NCBI GenBank assembly: GCA_009840545.1
Contig: VXNM01000014.1
Span: forward strand, 183,197-247,196
Length of the DNA stretch: 64,000 nt
Reading direction: 5' to 3'
Source: Gammaproteobacteria bacterium
GTDB taxonomy: Bacteria; Pseudomonadota; Gammaproteobacteria; Pseudomonadales; Azotimanducaceae
Part shown: positions 34,830 through 42,828 of the stretch, one piece after another
How positions within the stretch are numbered: the stretch's first letter is position 1
How the letters are laid out: every line of letters starts with the position of its first letter
Translations under genes and position numbers: made by a program
Notes under the pieces: generated by a model
What the model saw: the letters and a program-made list of their open reading frames with translations, nothing else
Database searches by the model: none
Told to the model about the DNA's origin: nothing

Positions 34830-36431
34830 ATGAAATCTGAAAAGGTCGACGTTTTGGTAGTAGGAGCTGGAGCATCCGGTGCTGCGGCCGCATGGAGTCT
34901 CGCAGATACTCGAATGCGCATTGTGTGCCTTGAGCAAGGGGAATGGATGAATCCCTCCGAGTACCCAACTTCACGAGTCGATTGGGAAAGTCGAAACTTC
35001 GGGTCCATGGGAATAAACCCCAATCATCGAGGTCGTGATACAGACTATGCCATCAATGACACCGACTCTCCCATATCCGTGGCCAACTTCAACGCCGTGG
35101 GTGGAAGCACGATCCTCTACGCCGGCCACTTTCCGCGATTTCATCCCTCGGATTTTCGTGTCAGAAGTCTTGACGGAGTGGCAGACGACTGGCCCATTGA
35201 CTACCAGACATTGGAACCTTATTACGACGAGAACGATCGCATGATGGGAGTTTCGGGATTGGCTGGCGATCCAGCATATCCGCCTAAGCCGCAAATCATG
35301 CCGCCGGTCCCTATGGGCAAGTCGGGACAAACTCTAGCCAAAGGGTTCAACAAACTTGGTTGGCATTGGTGGCCCTCCGACACCGCAATTGCAACTGAAG
35401 ACTACGACGGTAGAGCACAGTGCATCAATCTTGGCGGTTGCTACACAGGCTGTACTCAAGGCGCAAAAGCTTCATCAGACATTACCTATTGGCCGAAAGC
35501 GATTCGAAATGGCGTCGAACTACGAACCCGGTGCAGAGTTCGAGAAATCACAATCAACGGCAATGGCTTTGCAACGGGAGTGGTTTACTACGACGAGAAA
35601 GGACTTGAGCATCATCAAGAAGCAGAAGTTGTCATTCTCGCATGCAATGGTGTGGGAACTCCTCGTCTCTTGCTCAATTCGACGTCATCGAGATTTCCCA
35701 ATGGGCTGGCAAATAGCAGTGGGCTCATCGGCAAGAACCTCATGTTCCATCCTTATGCGCTGATCACCGGTGTCTTCCCAGATGAACTGGATGGATACAT
35801 GGGTCCAGGAGTATGTATTTGGAGTCAAGAGTTCTATGAGACTGACGCGAGTCGAGATTTTGTTCGCGGCTTCACGTACGAATGCAGTAGAGGGCGGGGA
35901 ATAGTTGGATCGGCCATGATCGGATTGGGATATGGACGGATACCTTGGGGTAGTGAACATCACTCAGCCTATCGAAAGTTTCATAAGCGACTTACGGGGA
36001 TGTCAGCAATTTGCGAAGATCTGCCAGAAGAACACAACACCGTTACGCTAGATCCCGATCTGACAGATTCCAACGGAATTCCTTGTCCGAAGATCAGCTA
36101 CACGCTAAGCGAGAACTCCAAGAAAATGCTCGACTTCGCAATTGCTCGGTCCACGGAGGTGCTTGAAGCGTCTGGAGCAGAAGACATTCTCACTGAGTGT
36201 CCCATTGCGCATGGCGGCTGGCATCTGATGGGCACGGCTAGGATGGGTACGGATCCAGAACGATCTGTTGTGAACGAATGGGGACGATCTCATGATGTGC
36301 GCAACCTGTTCATTGTTGATGGCAGCATCTTTGTTACAAGTGCGGGAGTAAACCCGACTCGAACTATTCAGGCATTGGCACTCTACATCGCGGACTCGAT
36401 GAAAAAGCGAATTGCAAACTTATTTGATTGA
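34830..36431 (+). CDS. GMC-type oxidoreductase (gluconate dehydrogenase large-subunit-like)
   Basis: Flavoprotein of 533 residues. FAD motif VLVVGAGASGAAAAWSLAD, the GMC-like region NFNAVGGSTILYAGHFPRFH, cysteine-containing CINLGGCYTGCTQGAKAS, ACNGVGTPRLLLNSTS and the C-terminal GGWHLMGTARMGTDPERSVV with FIVDGSIFVTSAGVNP. This pattern and the small partner directly downstream match membrane-linked gluconate 2-dehydrogenase and fructose or sugar dehydrogenases. Neither subunit has a Tat or Sec signal, and no cytochrome subunit is present, so the enzyme is probably cytoplasmic with another acceptor. The stop overlaps nothing; the partner starts six bases later. Alcohol or sugar substrate unknown. 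Confidence 0.9.
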   Translation: MKSEKVDVLVVGAGASGAAAAWSLADTRMRIVCLEQGEWMNPSEYPTSRVDWESRNFGSMGINPNHRGRDTDYAINDTDSPISVANFNAVGGSTILYAGHFPRFHPSDFRVRSLDGVADDWPIDYQTLEPYYDENDRMMGVSGLAGDPAYPPKPQIMPPVPMGKSGQTLAKGFNKLGWHWWPSDTAIATEDYDGRAQCINLGGCYTGCTQGAKASSDITYWPKAIRNGVELRTRCRVREITINGNGFATGVVYYDEKGLEHHQEAEVVILACNGVGTPRLLLNSTSSRFPNGLANSSGLIGKNLMFHPYALITGVFPDELDGYMGPGVCIWSQEFYETDASRDFVRGFTYECSRGRGIVGSAMIGLGYGRIPWGSEHHSAYRKFHKRLTGMSAICEDLPEEHNTVTLDPDLTDSNGIPCPKISYTLSENSKKMLDFAIARSTEVLEASGAEDILTECPIAHGGWHLMGTARMGTDPERSVVNEWGRSHDVRNLFIVDGSIFVTSAGVNPTRTIQALALYIADSMKKRIANLFD

Positions 36432-36436
36432 AAGCC

Positions 36437-36919
36437 ATGACTAACGCTCGGGACCTAATTACCATCGAAACGATAGACGAAGATCTACGGAAAAAACTGA
36501 GTGCGCTTCTCAATACGATGATTCCGCCGAATGAGGATTTGGGAGTACCGGGAGCTGGAGACGACGAAATCGTCAAGCAAGTCGTGCGGTCCATGCGTGC
36601 TGCATCTCTGCAACGAATGGTAGACGGGATAGAAGCAATCGAAAAGTCAACAATCGCCGATTTGAATCGCCCTTTCAGTCAGTTAGCCCAAGAAGAACGA
36701 GAACATTGGTTTCACATGCACGATCTAGCCAGACACGACTTTGTCAGAACTATGGGCTCACTCACTTTGCAGTGCTACTACTGTGATCCACGAGTGCTTG
36801 ATTCGCTTGGCGTTGAACCAAGACCCCCTTTTCCCAAAGGCTTCGAAGTCGAAACGGGCGATTTGTCTCTATTGGATCCCGTCCGCAATCGCGGCAAGAT
36901 ATATCGAGACACCGGTTAA
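36437..36919 (+). CDS. Gluconate 2-dehydrogenase subunit 3-like protein
   Basis: Small partner of the preceding GMC flavoprotein, about 160 residues. Features of the gluconate 2-dehydrogenase gamma family are the N-terminal KLSALLNTMIPPNEDLGVPG and the C-terminal LQCYYCDPRVLDSLG followed by PPFPKGFEVETGD. Family members usually carry a Tat signal and escort the flavoprotein to the periplasm; here there is none, and the protein starts straight with its helical part. The start is the ATG at 36437, five bases after the flavoprotein stop; a TTG three codons upstream overlaps that stop. Role as structural or chaperone subunit is inferred from the family. Confidence 0.85.
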   Translation: MTNARDLITIETIDEDLRKKLSALLNTMIPPNEDLGVPGAGDDEIVKQVVRSMRAASLQRMVDGIEAIEKSTIADLNRPFSQLAQEEREHWFHMHDLARHDFVRTMGSLTLQCYYCDPRVLDSLGVEPRPPFPKGFEVETGDLSLLDPVRNRGKIYRDTG

Positions 36920-36924
36920 AAACT

Positions 36925-37695
36925 TCAACGAGCTGAATATCCGCCATCCACCGGAATCACTGCTCCGTTGATGAAACTGGCGTCTGCACTAGCCAGAAAA
37001 GCCGCAACACCAGCAATCTCTTCGGCGGTGCCGAGTCGTCCCATGGGATGCAGTTTCTCGTGGAATTCCCGAAGTTCTTGGTTGTCTTGAATCATCTGGG
37101 TCATGGGAGTTTCGATGTAGCCCGGCGCAACCGCATTCACTCGGACGCCTTGGTGTGCATACATGACAGCGAATTGTCTCGTCAATCCAGCGACTCCATG
37201 CTTTGCGGCAACGTAGCTACTAATTCCTTCATTTGCCTCAGGAGTGCGTGGCGAGGTATGTGTCTCTACAGGCAACAGCGCCAAAAGACCTGCGATTGAA
37301 GCAGTGTTGACAATCACGCCACCTCCGTTCTTCGCCATGTAATACGCTCCATGAGTCAGCCCGTAGAACACACCTGACAAATTCACAGAGATTGTCAAAT
37401 CCCAACTTCGTCCGCCAATTCCCGCATTGTTGAACAGTGCATCTACCGTTCCAAACTCACGTTCAGTGATCAATAACGAATTCTTTACGGCCTGTTCATC
37501 GGTGACATCCAACCTCAGTGGATACGCCTTACGTTCACGGCCCGAAATCTCTTCCGCAACGTTTTTCGCGCCATCTTCGTCCAAATCTGCACACACGACC
37601 GCTGCTCCTTCATGAGCGAGTCGAATTGCCAATGCTCGACCGATGCCACTCGCCGCTCCGGTGACCAAGGCGACGCGGTCCGTGAAGCGTCTCAT
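36925..37695 (-). CDS. Short-chain dehydrogenase/reductase
   Basis: Classical SDR of 256 residues. TGAASGIG cofactor motif, acidic residues after the second strand (VCADLDEDG) that suggest NAD preference, NNAGIGG, catalytic Ser in NTASIAG, YVAAK and the C-terminal VIPVDGGYS. It starts four bases inside the end of the enoyl-CoA hydratase paralogue at 37692, so the two are translationally coupled. Hydratase followed by a 3-hydroxyacyl-CoA-type dehydrogenase is the usual order in beta-oxidation; that is the likely role. It is convergent with the gluconate-dehydrogenase-like pair. Confidence 0.92.
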   Translation of the reverse strand: MRRFTDRVALVTGAASGIGRALAIRLAHEGAAVVCADLDEDGAKNVAEEISGRERKAYPLRLDVTDEQAVKNSLLITEREFGTVDALFNNAGIGGRSWDLTISVNLSGVFYGLTHGAYYMAKNGGGVIVNTASIAGLLALLPVETHTSPRTPEANEGISSYVAAKHGVAGLTRQFAVMYAHQGVRVNAVAPGYIETPMTQMIQDNQELREFHEKLHPMGRLGTAEEIAGVAAFLASADASFINGAVIPVDGGYSAR

Positions 37696-38606
37696 TCGGT
37701 GGACTTCTTCTCCATTCCGGCAACAGCGCGTTCTTTCGGTGCACTGTCATAAGCGCCGCGAAAATCACGGAAGGGTCCATCGCGCCATTCAAGAGCAGCC
37801 TTCAGTCCCTCATCGCGAACCCGACGACCCCATTCTGCGGAGGCGGCTCGTTGTGCGCTCAGAGCTTGAATTTCAGTTCCGGAATGCAAAGCTTCGCGAA
37901 TGCCTTGAGTTTCGTACTGTCTATTGACTGCCCTCTTGGAGTACATGAGCATTTCATTGTCAATGTGGGACATTCGCTGCGCAAAATTAACAGAGAATTC
38001 ATCGAGTTCGTCTAACGGAACTGCATAGTTTGCCCAACCCAATCTCCACATCTCTCGACCCGAGAATGAGTCACCAACATAGGCAAATTCTCGAGCTTTG
38101 GCGGGAGGAAGAAACCAGGGTGCCCACATCATGTCCATTGTGGTCATTGCTCTTACGGGAGGATAGCCAATTGACGCATCCTCAGCGACAATCCTGAAAT
38201 CACAGACTGAAGCTAGTTCTGTTCCTCCTGCCAAACAGTGTCCATGGACTTGGCAGACTACGGGTTTTCCGAGCTCCCAGATCGTCCAATTAGTCATGAC
38301 TACATGCCGAGCCCATTGTGTAGCTCCGGGATGAGTGCTTCCCGTGTACGGAAGTTTTGAACGCTTATCAACGTATTCGTCCCCTGAAGCTGCTCTTGAT
38401 GGAGACAAGTCATACCCTGCGGAAAACGATCTTCCAGCACCTTTAAGGATGATGACGCCCACTTCGCTGTCGGCTTCCGCGTCCCTCATCGCTTCCATCA
38501 GCTCTCCGCGAAGGTTGTTGCTGAGAGCGTTGAGCTTCTCGGGCCGGTTCAACGTGATAGTCGCCAGGCGTCCTTCGCTTTCATAGATTACGTCTGAATA
38601 AGACAT
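37692..38606 (-). CDS. Enoyl-CoA hydratase/isomerase family protein (paralogue B)
   Basis: Crotonase-superfamily protein of about 304 residues from the ATG behind ACAAGGGAATCACC; the frame is open 20 codons further upstream. It has FSAGYDLSPSR and CLAGGTELASVCDFRI as oxyanion-hole motifs and GYPPVRAMTTMDMMWAPWF like its paralogue at 21677-22609, including the tail GLKAALEWRDGPF. The two genes plainly descend from one duplication but sit 15 kb apart in different contexts: this one is coupled to an SDR, the other to an LLM. Catalytic Glu residues are not evident, so the reaction is uncertain. Confidence 0.91.
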   Translation of the reverse strand: MSYSDVIYESEGRLATITLNRPEKLNALSNNLRGELMEAMRDAEADSEVGVIILKGAGRSFSAGYDLSPSRAASGDEYVDKRSKLPYTGSTHPGATQWARHVVMTNWTIWELGKPVVCQVHGHCLAGGTELASVCDFRIVAEDASIGYPPVRAMTTMDMMWAPWFLPPAKAREFAYVGDSFSGREMWRLGWANYAVPLDELDEFSVNFAQRMSHIDNEMLMYSKRAVNRQYETQGIREALHSGTEIQALSAQRAASAEWGRRVRDEGLKAALEWRDGPFRDFRGAYDSAPKERAVAGMEKKSTE

Positions 38607-38706
38607 CGGTGATTCCCTTGTAAAACCGCTTCCATGATAGCCAGCGCAAATGCACGTCTTTCTCAACCAACCGTAAAATCGTAGGGTCTGGTGGATTGCT
38701 TGATCA

Positions 38707-39462
38707 ATGTTGAGTCCATCTCAAATCGAGTCCTATCGTTCACAGGGATATCTGGTCCTGGAAGGCTTAGTCGATCGCGAGTGTTTGAGTAGGTGCGATG
38801 AACGCTTTCTCGAGTATGCCAATGAATCCCGTGAGCCTGTTGATGGGATGAAACTCATGAAAGACGTAATGGTGGCGAAAGGAGTGGTGAAGCCCCAATC
38901 GTCGGTACACGCTATTAACAAGCTATTGAGCTTTGAGAACGACGAGGTGCTGATGTCGTATGTTCACAATTCTGCGATGCTAGATGCGGCACGTAGCTTG
39001 ATTGGGAAAGACCTCTACTCGATTGTGACAAATGTCTTCAACAAGCCTCCGGAAGTCGACGGACGGCATCCACTTCACCAGGACTTGCGCTATTTCAGGA
39101 TCCGTCCCCCTGAAGGAATCGTAGCTGTGTGGACGGCGATTTCCTCTACCAGCAGAGCAAACGGCTGTCTAGCTGTGATTCCGGAATCGCACAGACTTGG
39201 TCTGCTGGAACATGAGATTCCAGACTGGGAATACGTCAATTTCAAGTTCTACGGTATCAGCAAGACTCTCAGTTCCCAACCTGTCCACATAGAAATGAAT
39301 CCTGGGGACACGATCTTTTTTCATCCCCTGTTAGTTCATGGCTCTGGCCGAAATCGTACAAGCGACTTTCGTAGGACAATATCGGCGCACTACGCAAGTG
39401 CCGCTTGTGAGTCTCCGCCTCCTGATTGGCGGGACAATGAGTTCGTAGTTCAAATATCTTGA
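38707..39462 (+). CDS. Phytanoyl-CoA dioxygenase (PhyH) family protein
   Basis: Fe(II)/2-oxoglutarate dioxygenase of 251 residues. The facial triad is HQDLRYFR (H-x-D) in the middle and the distal His in FHPLLVHGSGRNRT, with the 2-oxoglutarate Arg in DFRRTISAHY. The first 30 residues (QIESYRSQGYLVLEGLVD) are the normal N-terminal helix and strand of PhyH proteins. Family members hydroxylate lipids, ectoine precursors or natural products. The last 13 codons and the stop, with about 60 bases after it, are present again in diverged form at 47043-47146, so this gene lies at the edge of an old duplication or insertion. Confidence 0.9.
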   Translation: MLSPSQIESYRSQGYLVLEGLVDRECLSRCDERFLEYANESREPVDGMKLMKDVMVAKGVVKPQSSVHAINKLLSFENDEVLMSYVHNSAMLDAARSLIGKDLYSIVTNVFNKPPEVDGRHPLHQDLRYFRIRPPEGIVAVWTAISSTSRANGCLAVIPESHRLGLLEHEIPDWEYVNFKFYGISKTLSSQPVHIEMNPGDTIFFHPLLVHGSGRNRTSDFRRTISAHYASAACESPPPDWRDNEFVVQIS

Positions 39463-39529
39463 ACATACATTGACTGTTCTTTCTTGAATAACCGTTGCGC
39501 GATTCTGTTGAGTCTTGCTGTTTGTCTCA
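39426..39529 (+). repeat. Long direct repeat, copy 1 (phyH 3' end)
   Basis: 104 bases covering the last codons of the PhyH gene, its stop and about 64 bases beyond. They align without gaps to 47043-47146, with about 18 mismatches by eye (some 83% identity). The interval between the copies is 7.5 kb and contains the composite transposon and two unknown genes. No other part of the PhyH gene recurs. Confidence 0.85.
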
Positions 39530-39600
39530 CCACGCTCCTATTCGTGTTTCGACCAAGTGAAGTTCCAAGCTGAATTACCTGTGTTATGAAAATGCTGGAT

Positions 39601-39608
39601 ACTCGGTT
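39601..39608 (+). repeat. 8-bp target-site duplication, left (ACTCGGTT)
   Basis: ACTCGGTT directly precedes the outer terminus of the left IS remnant and recurs at 43965-43972 directly after the outer terminus of the intact IS. IS1595-family elements make 8-bp duplications, so this marks insertion of the whole 39609-43964 segment as one unit. Confidence 0.8.
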
Positions 39609-39740
39609 GGCTCATTTGTAGTTAAGTGTTGAAATCCTCTCGATTTGTGGGGTTCAAGACCTCGCATTTGCTGAATGAGGGCTTCCAAGCGGCCTGAATC
39701 CAGGCAAGATATCCCTGTAGATTGCGGCTTGAGACGGCTA
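39609..39740 (-). mobile_element. IS1595-type element remnant (transposase 3' end plus terminal repeat)
   Basis: The first 130 bases match the left end of the intact element at 42829 (terminal repeat, then the transposase C-terminal codons). In the minus-strand translation, VSSRNLQGYLAWIQAAWKP and EVLNPTNREDFNT parallel VSSRYLQGYLSWIQAVRKP and EVLSPSKTEDFNT of the intact transposase. Similarity stops near GGCTTGAGACGG; the rest of this copy is lost. Confidence 0.85.
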
Positions 39741-39919
39741 GCCCTGAAGTTAACACAAGTGGGACATTTTTTCTTGACATTGACAAAAGGAGACGTGAGG
39801 AATTTTTGATGAATGTAAGTGCCTGAATCTCTCGTCGGTGCGAAGCAAGAAATGGCTGGCGGCAACAATTCGGGCTGCGGTATCCTGAATCAAAGCGGAA
39901 TTGATGAGAGCCAGCCCAA

Positions 39920-41317
39920 ATGACCAGCCACAGAGTTTTGTTTCCTGAAGCAGATGAGATGCTCGCAATTGAGGATCGGTTGACGAGAGTTCTTTCGCAA
40001 AAAAAATCCGGTCGCAGCGAAAGTTCGGTCTCCGCGAGGGAGCCCTTATCACAATGGCGATCCGAACTCGCCAAATATCAATTTGAAGCCTCTGAAGATT
40101 TAGAGCACCTCATGGACTGGGTGATGTCATCACTCGACGACGGGGTCGTTCACATGACTCATCCAGGATACATGGGGCTGTTTAATCCTGCGCCGACGTT
40201 TCCCTCAGAGTGCGCGGATAGGATTGCTTCCGCTTACAACCCACAAATTTGTGTTTGGTCACATGCCCCCAAAGCTGTCGAGATAGAGCAGCATGTCTTA
40301 AAACACGTCGCGATACGCGCGGGTTTGCCCGAAGGAGCGTCTGGTCACTTTACCAGTGGCGGTGCAGAGGCGAACAACACCGCCGTACTGTGTGCATTAA
40401 CGGCTAACAACCCGGAATTCGGTGATCTCGGCGCGAGTGCGTTTCTTGGCCAGCCGGTGATCTATGCCTCAAAGGAAAGCCACTTGGCATGGTTGAAGAT
40501 CGCCCACGCGACCGGAATAGGCCGCAAATCGGTGCGTCTGATCGATACAGATGGCGGCGGTCGAATGAGCGCGGCTGCGCTATCGAAGGCGATAGAAGCC
40601 GATATAGTCGCCGGCAACACACCTGTCATGATTGCCGCAACCGCAGGGACCACAAACGCGGGTATGGTGGACCCGCTAGAAGCTTGTGCACAGCTTGCCA
40701 CGGAACACCGCCTTTGGTTTCACGTTGATGCCGCTTGGGGCGGTGCGCTGATCGCATGCCCCAAAAACCGTTCTGTACTCGGGGGCATTGAGAGCGCTGA
40801 CTCCATCACAATTGACGCTCATAAATGGTTTGCCACGACGATGGGCGCAGGTATGTTCCTATCATCGAAGCCCCATGTCGCGGCCGATGCCTTTCGCGTT
40901 TCAGCGAGCTACATGCCGGACAGCAACGCTGAGAACGATTTCTACCTGAATTCCGCACAATGGTCTCGGCGGTTTTTAGGCCTCCGACTATTCCTCTCAT
41001 TGGGTGCCGCAGGATGGGACGGTTATGCAGACCATGTCAGTCATGCCCGATCTTTGGCGGACCAATTTACGCATAAGATGCTGAAGCATGGATGGTCGAA
41101 AGCCAATGCGTCGGAAATGGCTGTAGTATGTGTCGTGCCGCCTGAAGGAAGCGAAGCGGTAGAGGCTATCGTGGAGCGCGTGCAGTCAGTTGGATTGAGT
41201 TGGGTCTCGAAAGCAATCTTTGAAGGCAATCCCGTTCTTCGAATGTGCATCACGAATGGACGGACATCGGAACGTGAAATAGACTGCTTGGTCAATCAGT
41301 TGATCTCGTGTGGATGA
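39920..41317 (+). CDS. Group II PLP-dependent amino-acid decarboxylase-like protein
   Basis: PLP enzyme of 465 residues in the aromatic-amino-acid / glutamate / diaminobutyrate decarboxylase family. Motifs are HMTHPGYMGLFNP, FTSGGAEANNTAVL, AATAGTTNAGMVDP, HVDAAWGGALIACP and the Schiff-base lysine in TIDAHKWFATTMGAGMF. Compared with DOPA decarboxylases the C-terminal part is short. It is transposon cargo, 175 bases inside the left IS remnant, and its codon use looks richer in G+C than the neighbouring chromosome, which supports transfer. There is no obvious ribosome-binding site (AGCCAGCCCAA before ATG). Substrate (aromatic amino acid, cysteine sulfinate or diaminobutyrate) cannot be told. 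Confidence 0.88.
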   Translation: MTSHRVLFPEADEMLAIEDRLTRVLSQKKSGRSESSVSAREPLSQWRSELAKYQFEASEDLEHLMDWVMSSLDDGVVHMTHPGYMGLFNPAPTFPSECADRIASAYNPQICVWSHAPKAVEIEQHVLKHVAIRAGLPEGASGHFTSGGAEANNTAVLCALTANNPEFGDLGASAFLGQPVIYASKESHLAWLKIAHATGIGRKSVRLIDTDGGGRMSAAALSKAIEADIVAGNTPVMIAATAGTTNAGMVDPLEACAQLATEHRLWFHVDAAWGGALIACPKNRSVLGGIESADSITIDAHKWFATTMGAGMFLSSKPHVAADAFRVSASYMPDSNAENDFYLNSAQWSRRFLGLRLFLSLGAAGWDGYADHVSHARSLADQFTHKMLKHGWSKANASEMAVVCVVPPEGSEAVEAIVERVQSVGLSWVSKAIFEGNPVLRMCITNGRTSEREIDCLVNQLISCG

Positions 41318-41538
41318 CTCCCGTTGAGCGAGTGAAAGAAGACATGATCTCGGCGGCTTAAGTCGCCCTAAGAAGGACACTCGTTATTTCGATTTGAATG
41401 GGGAAGGCGCACATATCTCGACTTTCACAATGTCATGACACGAAAGTCTACGTGCAATTGAAGATTTCTCTTGGCGAAGAATAGTAAGAAGCTGGATAGT
41501 AGAGATCTGATTGGGAGATCTCATTGCCGTCTAACTAG

Positions 41539-42032
41539 TGGTCCAAAAAGACTGAAAAAATCGAATTGCGTTTAGCGCTCGAAACCAAGTCTGACTTTCT
41601 GGCAACATGCGAACAAAGGGACGAATCCGCGTCTTCTGTGATCCGTGTATTCGTCGAAAACTATATCCAACAGTTCTATGTCGAGAAATGGCCCGCGCCA
41701 ACGGAACTCGTTCGAAACATGCCCTGGTGGTCCAAGGTCGGCTCGATGGGAGCGGTCCAGCAGCGGTTTTAGTCGCTGTTGTCCTGCCCATGCACGCAAC
41801 GAGTGAAATACCTTGGAAGAAAAGGTTCGAATCCAAGGATCGAGACAAAAATGGTGAAATCGAACGGGCGGATCTCCTCGTCACACTGAGCCCCGGTCTC
41901 GCAAAACGGTTTTCTGCTCGTGAAGTGAGAATGCGTGAGCGAGGAATGACTTCAGCGAATTATCGGGAATTCTTAGAAAGGGATGGTAACGGCGATTCAA
42001 AGTTTCGAAATCGGAATTTCGAACTCATCTGA
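41539..42032 (+). pseudogene. Broken gene: RHH domain, membrane segment and EF-hand, frameshifted
   Basis: The frame from 41539 reads KKTEKIELRLALETKSDFL then ATCEQRDESASSVIRVFVEN, a clear ribbon-helix-helix antitoxin-type domain, and stops at 41770-41772. The next frame (-1) then continues with a hydrophobic segment AAVLVAVVLPMHA and an EF-hand loop DRDKNGEIERAD (Asp-x-Asp-x-Asn-Gly, Ile8), plus a second partial loop ERDGNGDSKF, ending at 42032. The codon before the RHH part is TGG after a TAG, with no good start. Most likely one RHH-TM-EF-hand gene damaged by a frameshift between about 41690 and 41770; two separate genes or programmed shifting are less likely. Confidence 0.6.
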
Positions 42033-42245
42033 TAGACAAAGAGCGACGTTGGGCGCTTTGCATCCACGAAACTCTTAGCCAGGTCATCTCTCGGAGTTTG
42101 GTAGTGCGTCACTTTGAAATTTAAGCGTAATTTCTGTAAATCTTAGCTACAATTCACAGCTTCACAAACGGAGCAATCATTATGGTCAAAGGACCTAATG
42201 GGGAAGTCCGTCCTAATAACCCCAACCTTAGTAAAGAAGTCTATC

Positions 42246-42770
42246 ATGACAATAGAAGTAAAAGTAGTTGACCCAAACGGCGATATGAAATCCAGAATCC
42301 TCCAAACTGAAATTGGGACACTTACTCTAGTGGCATCTCCTCAAGGTTTGTAACAAATCATTCTTGGTGCAGCTGACGATTCGCTCGACGATTCCAACAA
42401 TCATGAAAGTGCAAAAATCTTGGATCAGGCAGAGGAAGAATTAACTGCCTATTTGCGAGGGGATCTGCGAGATTGGTCGATAAGTATTGATCTCAACGAC
42501 AGCGGTACTGCCTTCCAAAAGCAGGTTTGGCAAGCGCTACGAAGCATCCCGTATGGTGAAACTAGGACTTACAAAGATATAGCAGTGCGAATAAAACGTC
42601 CCAATGCGGTTCGAGCGATCGGTCAAGCCAACCATCATAATCCCTTGCCAGGCGTCATTCCCTGTCATCGAGTCATCGGACAGAGTGGCAAACTCGTCGG
42701 ATACGGCGGTGGCTTACCTCTGAAACAGCAGTTGCTGGAGCTGGAAGCCAGAGTGTTGTATTCTCCATGA
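42246..42770 (+). pseudogene. ogt: Methylated-DNA--protein-cysteine methyltransferase with in-frame nonsense codon
   Basis: DNA-repair enzyme that removes alkyl groups from O6-methylguanine. One frame from ATG 42246 gives an N-terminal domain with TEIGTLTLVASPQGL, then TAA at 42351-42353, then continues as QIILGAADDSLD through the conserved C-terminal domain: TAFQKQVWQALRSIPYGETR, RPNAVRAIGQANHHNP and the active-site VIPCHRVIGQSGKLVGYGGG. The methyl-accepting Cys is intact. The upstream segment is needed for a full-length protein (174 residues), so the nonsense codon should inactivate it, unless a shorter protein from about 42420 works. It lies inside the composite transposon. Confidence 0.85.
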
Positions 42771-42826
42771 TCGAGGATCCAGAAGGAAACTTGGTCCAGC
42801 TGATGCAAAAGTCAACTCCATCCTGA
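42767..42826 (+). pseudogene. Glyoxalase/VOC-domain C-terminal fragment
   Basis: Twenty codons starting at ATG 42767, one frame off the ogt end, read MIEDPEGNLVQLMQKSTPS. The DPEGNLVQLMQ signature is the typical last strand of VOC/glyoxalase-fold proteins. No upstream part of such a gene is present, so it is a relic cut off by earlier rearrangement. The intact IS begins two bases after its stop. Confidence 0.6.
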
Positions 42827-42828
42827 AT

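Noticed and set aside
39622-40074. Minus-strand frame of 150 codons as a gene
   Set aside because: Only its last 40 codons are transposase remnant; the rest is antisense to the PLP decarboxylase start.
42181-42270. Small frame starting MVKGPNGEVRP before ogt
   Set aside because: Only 29 codons, overlaps the ogt start and no clear ribosome-binding site; perhaps a relic of a small gene, but not supportable.
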